Shown in pieces: positions 45,070 to 56,959 of a DNA stretch of 64,000 nucleotides (positions within the stretch are counted from its first letter, which is position 1; each line of letters opens with the position of its first letter). The notes below the pieces were generated by a model, which saw only the letters and a list, made by a program, of their open reading frames with translations, was not told the origin of the DNA and did not search any database. The DNA is from Pohlia nutans (lineage: Eukaryota; Streptophyta; Bryopsida; Bryales; Mniaceae): the NCBI GenBank assembly GCA_022496805.1, contig CM040103.1, positions 2,188,001 through 2,252,000 on the forward strand, in the 5' to 3' direction. The position numbers were made by a program, and so were the translations under genes.

Positions 45070-45500
45070 TAAACTGCCACTCCCATTTACTAGTACCCTC
45101 TTCCCTTAACTTGAATCCATTCTCAAAGTGCGTGCTGCGTTCGCTCCTCTATGGTCTGTCAAGGCGTCCGCTGACAAAGTCCGCGTCGTTTGAACAGACT
45201 GAGCTCGTTGCGACGTGATTCAGACATTATAAAACAGCATCAAACATTCGTTCTCCCTCCACAATTATTCCATCTCAGCTCAAGTGCTCATCAACACAAA
45301 CTGATCACGCTGCAACAAGTGATAACTATATCGAACTTGCACCCGGACGGGTGCTACAATTTGATATACGTTGCCAGCTTCTGCATGCTTGATCTGGAAG
45401 GCGTTCTTCCTGAGAATTGCTCTAGCTGAACCCGGCATTATACAAACCTGCCAGCACTTGGCCGGTTCTCATATCATTCCCGACCGCTTTGCAATTTATC

Positions 45501-45659
45501 ATGGCGGTGATGGGCGATGGGGGATCATCGAAGTGGAGACCTCTGAAGCAGTCGGCTCCCGAGGGCGATGGCGGCTCTTCCAAGTGGAGACCTCCATCCA
45601 AGTCTCACATGGGCGACGGTGGCTCTTCCAAGTGGCGACCGCCGTCTAAGCGTCAGTGA
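45501..45659 (+). CDS. Repeat peptide gene, copy C (52 residues)
   Basis: It starts MAVMGDGGSSKWRPL and has three GDGGSSKWRP units with spacers KQSAPE and SKSHM, ending SKRQ and TGA at 45657-45659. The first unit has Leu for the second Pro. It is on the opposite strand from the other copies. Close to copy B in both length and spacers, so B and C are recent duplicates. Same unknown function. Confidence 0.85.
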   Translation: MAVMGDGGSSKWRPLKQSAPEGDGGSSKWRPPSKSHMGDGGSSKWRPPSKRQ

Positions 45660-47838
45660 AATGGATCTTTGGGAAACACAACTGATCGAGATCATGCATG
45701 AATGTCGGCACATGCGACGAAAGCGTGCATGAATCTGAGCAACCCAGCCGCCCAATTGTTTCCTTCCTGGCGATGGCATTTCTTCGATTGAAGATTCTGA
45801 ACTGATTGCGGGATTGATTGTAAAGGAGCTGGCTAGCCTTTACGACAGAACGTGGATTGAATAATTAAGCTGCTCTTGATTCATTCCATTAGTTACAAAC
45901 TTACAATTCATTCTTTTGTACAGATTCATTTGACAGGGCTGCATAGATGATTAGAGTAGCTCCTGATTCTTTATTCACACATCGATCTCAGGATGTGGTG
46001 ATATTGATTTGCCAATAATACTCCAGCTTCCATTGAAGCTGCTCATTTGCGATCATTTCATAATCATAACTTCGACTGTGAGCATGTGAATAATTTCTGA
46101 TGATTGAAGTATAATTTGTGCGTTTAGTTTTTTCTTAACTTCCCGTCTGTCATTGTTGCTGCAACTATTTTCTAGCTGAATCTAGCTGCCCGGATCAATC
46201 TTGGCTGTGCACATGAAATTAATTCTGTGAACATCTTCACGAGTTCGTAGTACAATTTATGAAACATTGCCGATCTTCGCAATTCACTAGCAGGAAATGT
46301 GTTGTTTTTCACTTACTATAATGAAAAAGGAATGAAATTGCGCAATGCACATGGGCTGCGTCAATGCTAGTGAGTAGTTTTGGTCACAAGAAGACAGAAA
46401 TGTAAGCAGAATATTCAACCACTGTTCACTGTTCCAGAAAATGGGAATGAAAAACGACATGTCTTCTACCAATGTATGGCAATTACTGTAATATAGTCAT
46501 TTTCGTTAAAACAGAGCGCCAAAATTGTACGTGACATTCAAGTGCCCAGGACTCTGAATATTGAACTGGTCTAGATCTCAGGTGTCAGCGCTTTAAACTG
46601 CGTCAACTTCGAAGCGGTGGCATGAACTAAATTTTTCAGATCTTTTTGTTTCATCAGGTTCAACGGTTGCTATGTTTTAAGTGACACTAATGAAAGAAGA
46701 ATCATCCCCGGAGAAAAGGATAAATTATAACTCCTAATGGATCAGCTGCAGTAGAAACCCTGGCAGGAGCCTTTAGAATCTTAGATTCACCGTTAACATT
46801 GGCAGATATTCAGACGGTACCTACCTCCCATAAGATGAACAGTTCAATCTAGTTCTGCGGTATCTAGACAATCAGATGAATTGTCAGAAATTCAATCACC
46901 ATGCAGTCATCTACAGTATTAGTGTGTTACATTAGTAGAGAGGTCACACTAATTTCAATAATTTGGGATTTACGGGGCTGAAAGTTTTATGTGACAGTAA
47001 TGGCCATTAATCCAACCCATGAGACATGATACATGAGACCCAATTTGGGCGTCTTGGCCCTTTAGGAGTTAAGCATGGATTATGCATCTGTGCTAATTAA
47101 TAAACGGGCTCAACAGTGTGCAGAATGTGACTTCGTCGACCTCATGCAACACAGAATGATGCAAACTAGGCCACCAGGGGATGTAAATAAGGACGGACGA
47201 GTATGAATTCTCAATAAATACGCATAATTCAAGATACTTAGACATGTTTGATCAGGAGATGATGAACGAAATATCCTCAAGTTAATTTGTAATCCTTTCA
47301 TCCTCTTTTACATCGCCAATAACGTATTGGCTGAGAATGGCAGCTATTTCACTACAAGGAGAAGGCGTCGCATTCCAGTCCGTTTGTGAGTCAAACAACG
47401 CCACAGCGCAATACTGAACCAATTTTTGGTTGAACTTGGTGAATGCGATCCGTCAAGTAACCTATGCGTGTAATAACAGTGAAACTTTAGTGACAATGAA
47501 AAGCGTCCTCTAGAGTGAGAAACGACGCCTCTGCTTCTAGTGTTAACCTACGTCAGGCGCGGCCCCCTTGTCTACTTACTAATCGGGGTCCTAAAGAATG
47601 GTTGTATGAATGATCTGCTCCGAATACATGTCGGAACGATCCATGGGGACAACTAAGTTGACACCACTGAAAAAATTGCTGATATGTCGAAAGGATGAAG
47701 CCTCGGAGGAAAATGATCTCTCTCGAGCTGAGTTAGACGGAAACTTCGCCTCCGCATGTCAAGATTCCGCAACTGGTCACTCTGGGTGACTACCATTGCT
47801 CGGTATATCGCTGTACAAAATTGCTGAATAGATCCGTT
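45660..47838. other. 3' flank of copy C and intergenic DNA
   Basis: The first kilobase is shared with the flank of copy A (inverted). 46980-47070 ends with CCCTTTAGGAGTTAA, similar to the TTAACCCCTAAG repeat. No other gene supported. Confidence 0.4.
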
Positions 47839-48009
47839 TCAGAATCCCTTGCCGGGTCTCCATTTGGAAGAGCCGCCATCACCTTCGGCGTGGTGCGAGG
47901 GAGGCCTCCATTTCGAGGACCCGCCATCACCTTCGCAGTCGTCGTAGTCACCAATGTACGAGGGAGGGTTCCACTTGGAGCCACCTCCGTCACCTTCGTT
48001 GGCAGCCAT
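47839..48009 (-). CDS. Repeat peptide gene, copy D, divergent (56 residues)
   Basis: It starts MAANEGDGGGSKWNPPS, then a spacer YIGDYDDCE, GDGGSSKWRPPSHHAE, GDGGSSKWRPGKGF and TGA. Three units are kept although the start, spacers and end have changed, and most differences are at synonymous or spacer positions. That is strong evidence that the GDGGSSKWRPP unit is what selection preserves. Its flanks do not match those of A-C. Confidence 0.8.
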   Translation of the reverse strand: MAANEGDGGGSKWNPPSYIGDYDDCEGDGGSSKWRPPSHHAEGDGGSSKWRPGKGF

Positions 48010-49320
48010 TTCAATAACTACGTTGCTGGCACTTCAGGAACTATTTTGAATTACACTGCTGCCAACTCTACGAATATGCGCAGAGCTTAGTGTTTCTCGT
48101 ACTTAGGGACAAGATCAAGAGTGCCGAATCTCGGAATGTAGCAAAGCTTGCTCAAGAATATACTCAACTTGTATGTTATTGCCTTAGTTTGGAATCAGCC
48201 AACAAGTCGATCACTGCACTGGAGGTCCTCAGGAGATATATAGCTCAAATGCTAGACTCCGACTGAGATGGGATGAGGAGAGCTGGAAGTTGAGAATGAA
48301 TGAGGAATGGAGGCCAGTTCGTCTGCTTAGATACTGGCCCCGGGGGCTCAGATCGATTCGGCCATGACGGGGTGAATGTGTGAGTGAGTCTGGAGGCATG
48401 CGTGCCTGGAGTTTGGCGAGCAGCTGGTGAGTGTGGGAATTTGACTGCGTGGTCAAGCCGTGATTGCAGACAGCCCTGGCTAGCCCGGCCAAGCCTTTGA
48501 CTGACCCACGTCGGTATGTAGCGATGACCAGATTATTTGCTGAAGCGCGTCGGCTGTTCCTAAACTTTGAGCAGCGTTTCCGTTATGACGTCGGTCATGA
48601 CGCCCCAGAGTGATGACACGACCCACCTTGGATGAGAAAAGGTCCAAGTGACGAATGCATTCCATGTCAACATCACTATCTATTGATGTTTTCTGTCCCC
48701 TTGCATCCATCCATTTTCAGTTGCTGCAACTGTGGACCCGGGAGCCACGTTCCAGGCTTCCCCAGCCGACGGACCTTACTCAACACAATATTGTTGACCA
48801 GGTCATCTCTTGGGCAGCCTTGGGAGTTGGAACTGGTCATCAACTCAACAGTCTAGATTCTTTTCCAACACATTCTTGTGCTCTATGAATTCATATTAAA
48901 ATTTGAATGTTTCCACCAGTTGCCAAATACGAACGGAAACAGTAATCAAAGAATGTTGTGAACCAGTGTTCGGGAAGATTTTGGGCCAAATCAACCCTTA
49001 GCCTCTATTTGAGAAGCTTGATCAGTCCTCATTTCATTCCTCCTAGTTGGATGTTGGAAGCTCCATATTTTAGCAAGTCTAAAACCTAAAATATTTACTC
49101 CTAGTCGGTCTTATACTTCCAAAAGAACATTTCAACCCGATAAAAAACCCTCTCATTTACAATTGAACCGGTCAATATCCATGGCAGGAGTTGAATCTGA
49201 ATGAGTCCATCACCGGTTGATGGCCATGGATCCCTGTAACCTCTCTTATATCCATTTAGTAGAAATAGTGTGAGAGATTATAAGGGTCACCCTTATATAA
49301 TGCAACATAAGAGAAGGGTG
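48010..49320. other. Intergenic, dispersed-repeat copy at 48856-48965
   Basis: No gene seen. 48856-48965 carries the empty-site copy of the repeat at 18536. 49285-49320 has a small inverted pair AAGGGTCACCCTTAT/AAGGGTGACC. Confidence 0.4.
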
Positions 49321-49326
49321 ACCTCT

Positions 49327-49550
49327 ATCTTACTAAATACACAAAGATGAATAACAATAAAAAAAATTCAAACATCAAGCTATAAATCAAAATCAGCGCC
49401 TTCTATCTTACTAAACACACAAGGAAGAAAAAAAAATTCAAACATCAAGCTATAAATCAAAATCAGCAACTTCTATCTTACTAAACACACAAGGAAGAAT
49501 AACAAAAAAAGAAAAAAATCAAACATGAAGCTATAAATCAAAATCAGCGT
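49327..49550. repeat. Three tandem units of about 70-80 bp at the end of the hAT gene
   Basis: TTCTATCTTACTAAACACAC, then an A-rich stretch, then AGCTATAAATCAAAATCAGC, three times. The last unit includes the final codons of the hAT transposase, so the 3' end of the gene was amplified. Confidence 0.85.
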
Positions 49551-50958
49551 CTTCACCTTCAAGATACACATGTCCAGAAAGGTATTTTTCGGGGTGAGAA
49601 AACAAAAATCTAAACTTCCTAGAGTTCTTCCACAAAGCAATGGCTTCTACCAAAATAGAATCACGATCCACATGCATACCTTTCATAGCAACACGTATAA
49701 CAAATTCTAAATTCTTAGTTTGCAAATTATTACGAAATTTTGTTTTAATGCAATTTTGAATGGAAAAGGCTCGCTCACATTGAGCTGTGCTAACACATTG
49801 TACCCTAGCTATGTCTGCAAGAACACGAAGATTAACATACTTCAATTGAAGTGTGTGATTCCAACTTACCATAGACCATAAATCATGGAAGGTCTTATCA
49901 GGTCATTCCGTAGATGCTTGGATCTTGTAAGCATGGAACTCCCTTCTAACAGCATCAACGTTGATCGCAGCAGCAAATTTCTTCTCCCCGATCATTTTTT
50001 CTTTCTCAAAATGGTCACAAATCTTCTCTAACTCTGTAACACCCCAACTTTTCATACCAACTTGTATAGAAGGCAACTCACATGGGTTCAATATTTTAAA
50101 ACAACCAATCACGTCATTGTCTTGAAAGCGATTCTCTAAGCCTTTACAGACCTCTTCTGCAAAAGTAGTAATAACATACTTAATTACAGTAGTATCCTTT
50201 TTACCATCAGGAATGTCCAGCAATCCAAGAAACACAGATGCACACACACCATCCTCAAGAAACGTGGTAAATACTACTAAATGACCTGTAATTGAAATAT
50301 CTGTGGATTTATCTATCATGATTCCATAAAATGGAGAATTTCGGACTCTATCAAGCATTTTCCTTTGAATGACACTTGATATACAAATCAACATATCGGC
50401 ACATGCTTTATCATCAATATAGAGAGTAGGAGTGATTTGAATTTTCAAGTCAACCAATAAATGACATAAGGGAGTGAACTTACTGAAAAGAATGGTTCCC
50501 ATTCCTATGTAGTATACTGTTTTAAAGAGGGTAAAGAGAGCGGTGTCCGCCGTTCTAGAATGTTCTGCAATATGTTTCTCCATCCTCTTACTCCCCGATT
50601 GGGCAGTCCATGCCAATTTCCGATGCTCTACACTTTGGGAATGATCATGGAACGCTGAATACTTGATATTTACTGATCCATCTGTAGCAAAAACCCCACG
50701 TCCTCCTCCTGCTCTACAAACACTACAAAAAGTTCTTCCAAGTTCGGAATTGAACTCCAACCAATTAAAATCATGGATCCATTTGTCCTTCCACAACATG
50801 TTTGCAGCTTGGATTGTATTTACACAACTGCTGGCCTCATTAGAATTAGTGCCAGAAGCAGATGCAACAACTAAATGAGCCACTTCTAACTCTGGTTGTG
50901 CATAACCAGCCCTAAACAAGGTATCTCTTAATGTTCTTTGTCTTTTCCTTCCCGTCAT
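49519..50958 (-). pseudogene. hAT transposase, one TGA
   Basis: Start MTGRKRQRTLRDTLF at 50958. A TTF-type zinc finger region has FCSVC with later H residues (AFHDHSQSVEH). FYGIMIDKSTDIS carries the first catalytic Asp (DUF4371-like, KIAA1586/ZNF862-like branch). The C-terminal dimerisation segment STAQCERAFSIQNCIKTKFR lies at 49700-49800. The frame is continuous except for a TGA at 49900-49902. The middle is short for the family, so part of the insertion domain is deleted. The last TAG (49531-49533) may be Gln, with TGA at 49519. An acceptor TTTTGTAG at about 50975 suggests an upstream non-coding exon. Confidence 0.8.
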
Positions 50959-51354
50959 TTTCATGGCAATGAGGAGACCTACAAAAGGAATCCACAACAA
51001 ATGTTTAAATCTTAACTTCAAAATAATTAAGACTAAAACCGTAACCCTAAGCTTTAAAACTGATGTATTTCTAAATTCTATCATCAAAGACATATATCTC
51101 CTTAAAACCTAACATAAATTTGCATTGGAACGTTTAGAAGAGATTCATTACAAAGCTGATGTTTAAAGGAATTTACAAAATCAAGAATGTGTAAAAATTG
51201 ACAAAAATCAAAGTGGAAGAGAGAAAACTTACTTTGCAGTAATGCAGCTGCTAATGATCTGATGTGCAACACAACAGCATTAACCTTTGTATTTTGAGTC
51301 AAAAGACTCAATATCCTTTCAAAGTTCCTCCTCACCTCCTACTTTCCCTAGATT

Positions 51355-51720
51355 TTAAACATCAACACATAATTATTGAGGGTTTAAACTTTGAAGGAAT
51401 TAAAACACCTAAACCCTAAACAATATTGGTTGAATACTAAACCCTAAGCACACATATTAACACCTAAACACCAAAACCCTTAAGTCTAAACATTTAAACC
51501 CTAAACAAAAAACACCTAAACCTTGAACCACTGCCTTGAACACTAGATAGTAGACACCTAAATACACCTAAACTTTGAACACAACACCTAAACTCTAAAC
51601 ACCTAAACCCTGAAAAATAAACACCTATACACCTAAACCCTAAACTAAAAACATAAAAGCTGAACATGAACAATTGAACACCTAGTAAACCCTAAACCTC
51701 TAATTCCTAAACAAACATGC
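51355..51720. repeat. Degenerate telomere-like repeats (CCCTAAA)
   Basis: Many AAACCCTAAAC, AACACCTAAAC and related 7- to 8-base units over about 360 bp, just upstream of the hAT gene. Interstitial, not a chromosome end. The unit is the plant/green-algal type. Confidence 0.7.
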
Positions 51721-52001
51721 ACACTTAATTCAAAAGACAAAAGAACAGTAATGAGAAAAAGGAAAAAGGAAATAAAAAATAAAAAAACTTACCAAGAGCG
51801 GATGCTGAACAGTTCAGCAGTTCGAAGCTGCGGTCAATTAAAGATTGGGACTTCGGTGAGGCAAGGACAGCTGGTAAGCTCCAAAAGTCTGAATCCTTCG
51901 ATTGAGCTCCGAATCCTTCGATCTCTCCAGCATAGGCGGCTGTTGACTGCTCCGATTGGATGTGGGAGGCATAGACAGCTCCGAATGAGCTGCGAGCCTG
52001 C

Positions 52002-52193
52002 GACTACTCCGATTGGCTGTCGCTCCGGGGAGGCGGGAACAGCTCCAATTTAGCTACGAGCCTACGACTACTCCGATTGGCTGTCGCTCCGGGGAGGCGG
52101 GAACAGCTCCAATTTAGCTACGAGCCTGCGACTACTCCGATTGGCTGTCGCTCCGGGGAGGCGGGAACAGCTCCAATTTAGCTACGAGCCTGG
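52002..52193. repeat. Three tandem copies of a 64-bp GC-rich unit
   Basis: The unit starts GACTACTCCGATTGGCTGTC and includes CGGGGAGGCGGGAACAGCTC. Starts at 52002, 52066 and 52130. Surrounding 51900-52330 has shorter CAGCTCCGAA-like repeats. Confidence 0.9.
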
Positions 52194-53468
52194 CAGCCTG
52201 CGACAGCTCCAAAGCCTCTGATTACTACTCCGATGTGGCTGCAACTAAGAGTACTGCTCCGAAGCCTCCGATTACTGCTCCGATGTGGCAGCCTCCGATT
52301 ACTGCTCCGGAGCTCCGGTAATTCTAGCCGTCTGGCGCCTGCGACTGAAGCTCCAGAGTCCAGACCTCCAGTCAGTCCGGTGACTGCTTTTGGCCTCGAA
52401 CGAAGCGCCTAATCTTGCGAAAACGACAGACCCCAATCCGCCGCAGATTCTACCAAGAAGACAAGAGACTTCAATCCGCGGAACCGAATGCGGCAACACA
52501 AGACAGATAAAGGGCTGCAGTGGGCGTGATAAGTCGAGCAGGTGAGAGAAGTGGGCGGAAAACAATGGGCGGAAGCGGAAAACTATGCGACAGCAAAAGG
52601 CGGAATAGCGGACAAGAGCGCGAGAGCGGTGGACAAGGAAATGAGCCCTCGTTTGCCCAACGTCTCCGACCCTAGGCAGCTCCCTCCATACTCGCTTGAG
52701 AACCGGTTGATATCCGGCCCACTACAGCAGCACTCAGTATATATTCGGCTGCTAAACTAATACCATGCGATATTTAACTAAATATGGACTTTGGCGTCAA
52801 TTCTGGACTGCACATGGTTCAAGGGATCGGGGGATCTCCCGATTTCCTACAAAAAATAGGACTAATGACATAATAATACTCGAGATCAAACTGAAAAAAC
52901 AGTGTATACGAAGAAATACTGTAACAAATTGACTATGTAATGGCTCTTTCCAGAATGAGGGGATCCCCCGATGTCCTCTTAGTAATATTTGGACGATTCA
53001 TAATATAACATGTAGCAATGGTAATTGAAGGACATGAGGGAAACGTGTGTTCGAATTGAAGAAGTACATGCTTTAAAGATAAGGAACTCTGAAATTATTC
53101 TACATAGAATTCTTATACTCTAAAGTGAATTAAAACAATTTGCGAAATAAAAGTGACAAGTACCATTGCATTATGACTAAAGGAGATAGGAAAGCAAATT
53201 ATAAACCTCACTCAATAACACTATTCAATTAGAAGGCTATAAACTAAGAATTTCAATTGAATACATGACAACATCCCCGCTTGGAATTAAGGGGCAATAA
53301 ATTGTACAAATTTTGAATGGTCGACATCTCCATCCAAGCCATCAACGAACTATCGGGGGATCCCCCGAGAAAGCCGTCAAAAGCTATGTAGTCATTGTAA
53401 TGACTGCCATGAGCGTCGATTCCATCTATACATATAGACTACAAGTGCGGCCTAGCCTTGCGCAAGAG

Positions 53469-54121
53469 TCAGCGACGGAATTTCCCATCCATCTCAGAGT
53501 TCAAGAGGAATTGACTAACACTTTCATAGGAAAAAAGAGGCATAATAAAGGGCAACAACGCTGTAGAGATATTTGGAATGACATTCCGAGAATTCGGAAA
53601 CTCCCGCTCCCCTTTCCAGGACCTCGAAAAATAGCAGCAGAGGTTACTATTCCGCCTATTCCTCCATTGGCAGTCATCCACCATCAATATATGATCCGGA
53701 CGACAAATTTCCCGAGTCCTGCAATCTTTCGTCAAGCGCTGAATCCGCTTCTCGCAGTAAGGGTACCAGTTTGGGTTATGGCACTTATTTCGTCTATAAA
53801 CAAATAATAGTTGTGAGGTAATGTCCTGTGGCAGCAAAAATTGAATAACATGCCGGAGTCGTCCAGCAGGCATCGAAGACCAGATGCCGATATGAAAGTA
53901 GTTCAGGAGGTTCTGGAAAAAACCATGCAGTCCGGGACGTCGACGGATTCTCTTAACGTCAAACACCGCAGGGTTGATGCCCTCGTAATCCTCGAAGCAA
54001 AGTACACCGTTGACCGAAAACACAATCACATTCTGCAAGAAGTCGATGCAAAGTGTTAACGTGATATCCATTCCGTAAAGAGTTACAATAGCAGAAGAAT
54101 ATCGGGGGATCGTCCAATCCT
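53469..54121 (-). CDS. FCP1/NIF-like HAD-fold protein 1, last exon
   Basis: VIVFSVNGVLCFEDYEG aligns with the first HAD motif (DLNGVLC in the paralog at 57124), but the nucleophile Asp is Ser. GIWSSMPAGRLRHVI is the second motif, and PDHILMVDDCQW the acidic third motif. About 215 residues in one exon, ending TGA at 53469; the acceptor TCTCAG ends at 54122. An 18-bp palindrome lies in frame (TIPRYSS). Upstream exons were not identified. Probably a pseudophosphatase-like member of the plant/algal 'DLNG' HAD group. Standard and Gln codes give the same reading here. Confidence 0.6.
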
Positions 54122-54160
54122 CTGAGACTGAGCGGTTCAATTTATCCCACTGTCCTAAAC

Positions 54161-54180
54161 AAAAAAAAAAAAAAAAAAAA
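54161..54180. repeat. Poly(A) run
   Basis: Twenty A in a row, upstream of the exon of HAD-like protein 1; no other retrocopy sign seen. Confidence 0.8.
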
Positions 54181-54960
54181 CAGAAGATATCTGCTGAGAA
54201 ATTGTGATAGGAAGACGTATTCAGACGCTCCGCACCATACTACTAAGTTCAAGGAAAAAACAAGCATTTGTATCATCGATACAGTGCTCAGCTTCATTCC
54301 TCTGTATAAAACTCTTAGACTTATTAAAATAGTGGTGATCATGCATCTGCATGCCCAATCAGACTCCCTACAATTGGTTTACGCTATCAACCCATCATCT
54401 ATAAAATTCAGTCCATTAAGCATTGCACAAAAATGAAAATTAGACAACATTATACTACGGCGAGACACAGAACAACGTAACCAATATATTTACTCCCTCC
54501 GTCCCAAACATATTGTCAAACTTGTATGCTTGGTATTTCTTTGAGCCGATTTCATTGATCCTATTGTAAGAAACATGATTAAAAAGGTTCCAAATTATGT
54601 CACTAGAATGATTGATGAACATTGCATATGTTCATTGCAACCTTAATAAAATTTACCACCAGGAAGTATCTTCTTGACCTACTTAAAAGAACACTTCAAA
54701 CATGACTTCCAAACATGACAATAACTTTGGAACGCAGGGAGTACTATTTAGAATAAAACGAGATACCTATTTGCGAGAATACTTTTCCACGATGGGTACC
54801 AGGAAACTTATCGAGCGATAGCCCCATGTACCGGAGCGACCACTAAATTCGTGAGGAGTCACCGAAGTCTAAGAAGAATCAAAAGAGTAAATGACTAGCA
54901 GTGACGTTATCGGGGGATCGCCCCATCGACAATCCCGTCCTCTTTCACTCAGCCTTGGAA

Positions 54961-55342
54961 ATTAACACGCAATTCGCTATTTACGCACTTGGCCATATAA
55001 TCATGCACTTGGCCCTTGGGCGCAATAAAAAATTTGTCTAAAAAATTCTCTAAAAAATTTCAATTTTTGTCTTTCTACAATCACTTACATTGTAAACAAA
55101 CAATTCTTTTATTTATTTTTTATCCGTATCTTTATCTTTTCTTTTACCTTTTCTTTTATCTTTTCTTTTATCTTGTTTTCTTTCATGTCTTCTTTCTTGT
55201 CTCCATCTTGTTTTCCTTCTTGTCTTCTTTCTTGTCTCCATCTTGTTTTCTTTCTTGTCTTCTTCTTTTTCTTCTATATTTCTTCATTTCTTACTTTTCA
55301 TTTTTTTCCTTCTTGTGGCAGCCGCAAGTCCTACACTCACAA

Positions 55343-55419
<77 letters not shown>

Positions 55420-56007
55420 CCGGTTTTCTTCTTCTTTGTATAGGGTTCAGCCATTGTGGTGCTGAACCCTAAAATAAATTTTAAAAAATTGATTTTTTTT
55501 AGGGTTCAGCCGCCGGCTGAACCCTAACCGGCGGCCAAAAATAGTGTGTTTTTTTTTTTTTTTTCGGCCGTTTCGGCTTCTCCCTCCCCTCTTCTCTCTT
55601 TCTGTCATTTACCTCTCCCTCTCCCTCTATTTCTCCCTCTCCCTCTCTTTCTCCCTCTCCCTCTCTTTCTCCCTCTCCCTCTCTTTCTCCCTCTCCCTCT
55701 CTTTCTCCCTCTCCCTCCCCCTCTCCCCTATATATATGAGGGGAGGGAGAGGAGAGAAAGGAGAAAAGAGAGACGAGAATGAGATAGGGTGCGCGGCCGC
55801 GCACCCTATCGACCGAAACAGCCGAAAATAAATAAATAAATAAAAAACAAAAAAAAAATAAAAACACTTTTTTTTTTTTTTTTTTTTTTTTGGCTGTGCC
55901 GGCGTTTAGGGTTCAGCCAGAGGCTGAGCCCTAAAAATAATAATTTTTATTTTTATTTTTTTAGGGCTCAGCGCCACAATGGCTGAACCCTAAACAAAGA
56001 AGAAAAC

Positions 56008-56040
<33 letters not shown>

Positions 56041-56437
56041 TTTATTTTTTTTATTTTGGTTTTTTTCCTCCTTTGTTGTGAATGTGGGACTTGCTCCTGC
56101 AACAAGAAGAAAAGAAGTGAAAAGTAAGAAATGAAGAAAAATAGAAGAAAAAGAAGAAGTCAAGAAGGAAGACAAGAAGGAAAACAAGAAGGAAAACAAG
56201 AAGGAAAACAAGATGGAGACAAAAAAGAAAACAAGATAAAAGAAAAGATAAAAGAAAAGATAAAAGATAAGGATAAAAAGTTAATAAAATAATTGTTTGT
56301 TTACAATGTAGGTGATTGTAGAAAGACAAAAATAAAAAAAATTTAGAGAATTTTTTAAACAAATTTTTTTAAGCCAAATTTGCTCGTGAAATGAGCGCAC
56401 TTGGCCAAGTGCATAAATTGGGAATTGCGTGTTAATT
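54961..56437. repeat. Foldback element with long inverted arms and telomere-like hairpins
   Basis: Left arm 54961-55375 and right arm 56437-56020 are reverse complements in outline: ATTAACACGCAATT, GCACTTGGCC, CTTTCTACAATCAC, GTAAACAAACAATT, TTCTTCATTTCTTACTTTTC. Inside lie A/T runs (55345-55420, 55867-55892, 56010-56040), hairpins with AGGGTTCAGCC arms (55440-55470, 55500-55525, 55906-55935, 55968-55994), a CTCCCTCT array (55607-55728) and a 28-bp perfect palindrome at 55785-55812 (core GCGCGGCCGCGC). No TSD or gene seen; the low-complexity ORFs are artefacts. Confidence 0.85.
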
Positions 56438-56959
56438 ATAGACTCGATTATAGTAAGATTAGATAGTGACAAATACCAAAGCTTGTAACAAAAACTCTAA
56501 GAGGGGGCAATTAAAATTCTCAAACCTAATCACTTAATAACTACAGAGTTCTCAATGCACATAACATTCATAAAAACTAAAAGATCCCCTTAAATAGTGG
56601 TCTTCATGCATCTGCATTCTCTGTTAAGCTCCCCAAAAAAAGGCTTACACATTTGTTGGACAGCATTATGATTATGATCATGGTCAACAACCTAAGAAGT
56701 GTAATTAGGAGTAAAGTTCACACCTAGGTATGAAATTATTGTTCCAGGATAGGGACCACTTAACATATCAGGGGATCGCCCGATGTAGAGAAGCGGCGAT
56801 ATAATCCGGCAGGTGTCAGCGAAACCCAAGAAAATGCAGCTATAGATAAACAACAGTAAAGCCATCGGGGGATCGCCCCATCGACGTCCGTGGCCTTGCT
56901 AGCAGAGGCTTCTTAGTTCAAAGTACTAAACAAACGTAACAAAAACTAAAATTTCAACA

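Noticed and set aside
55016..55870. Phe/Leu- or Glu/Gly-rich ORFs
   Set aside because: Low-complexity frames in T-runs, CTTTT and CTCCCTCT arrays of the foldback element; no conserved motif.
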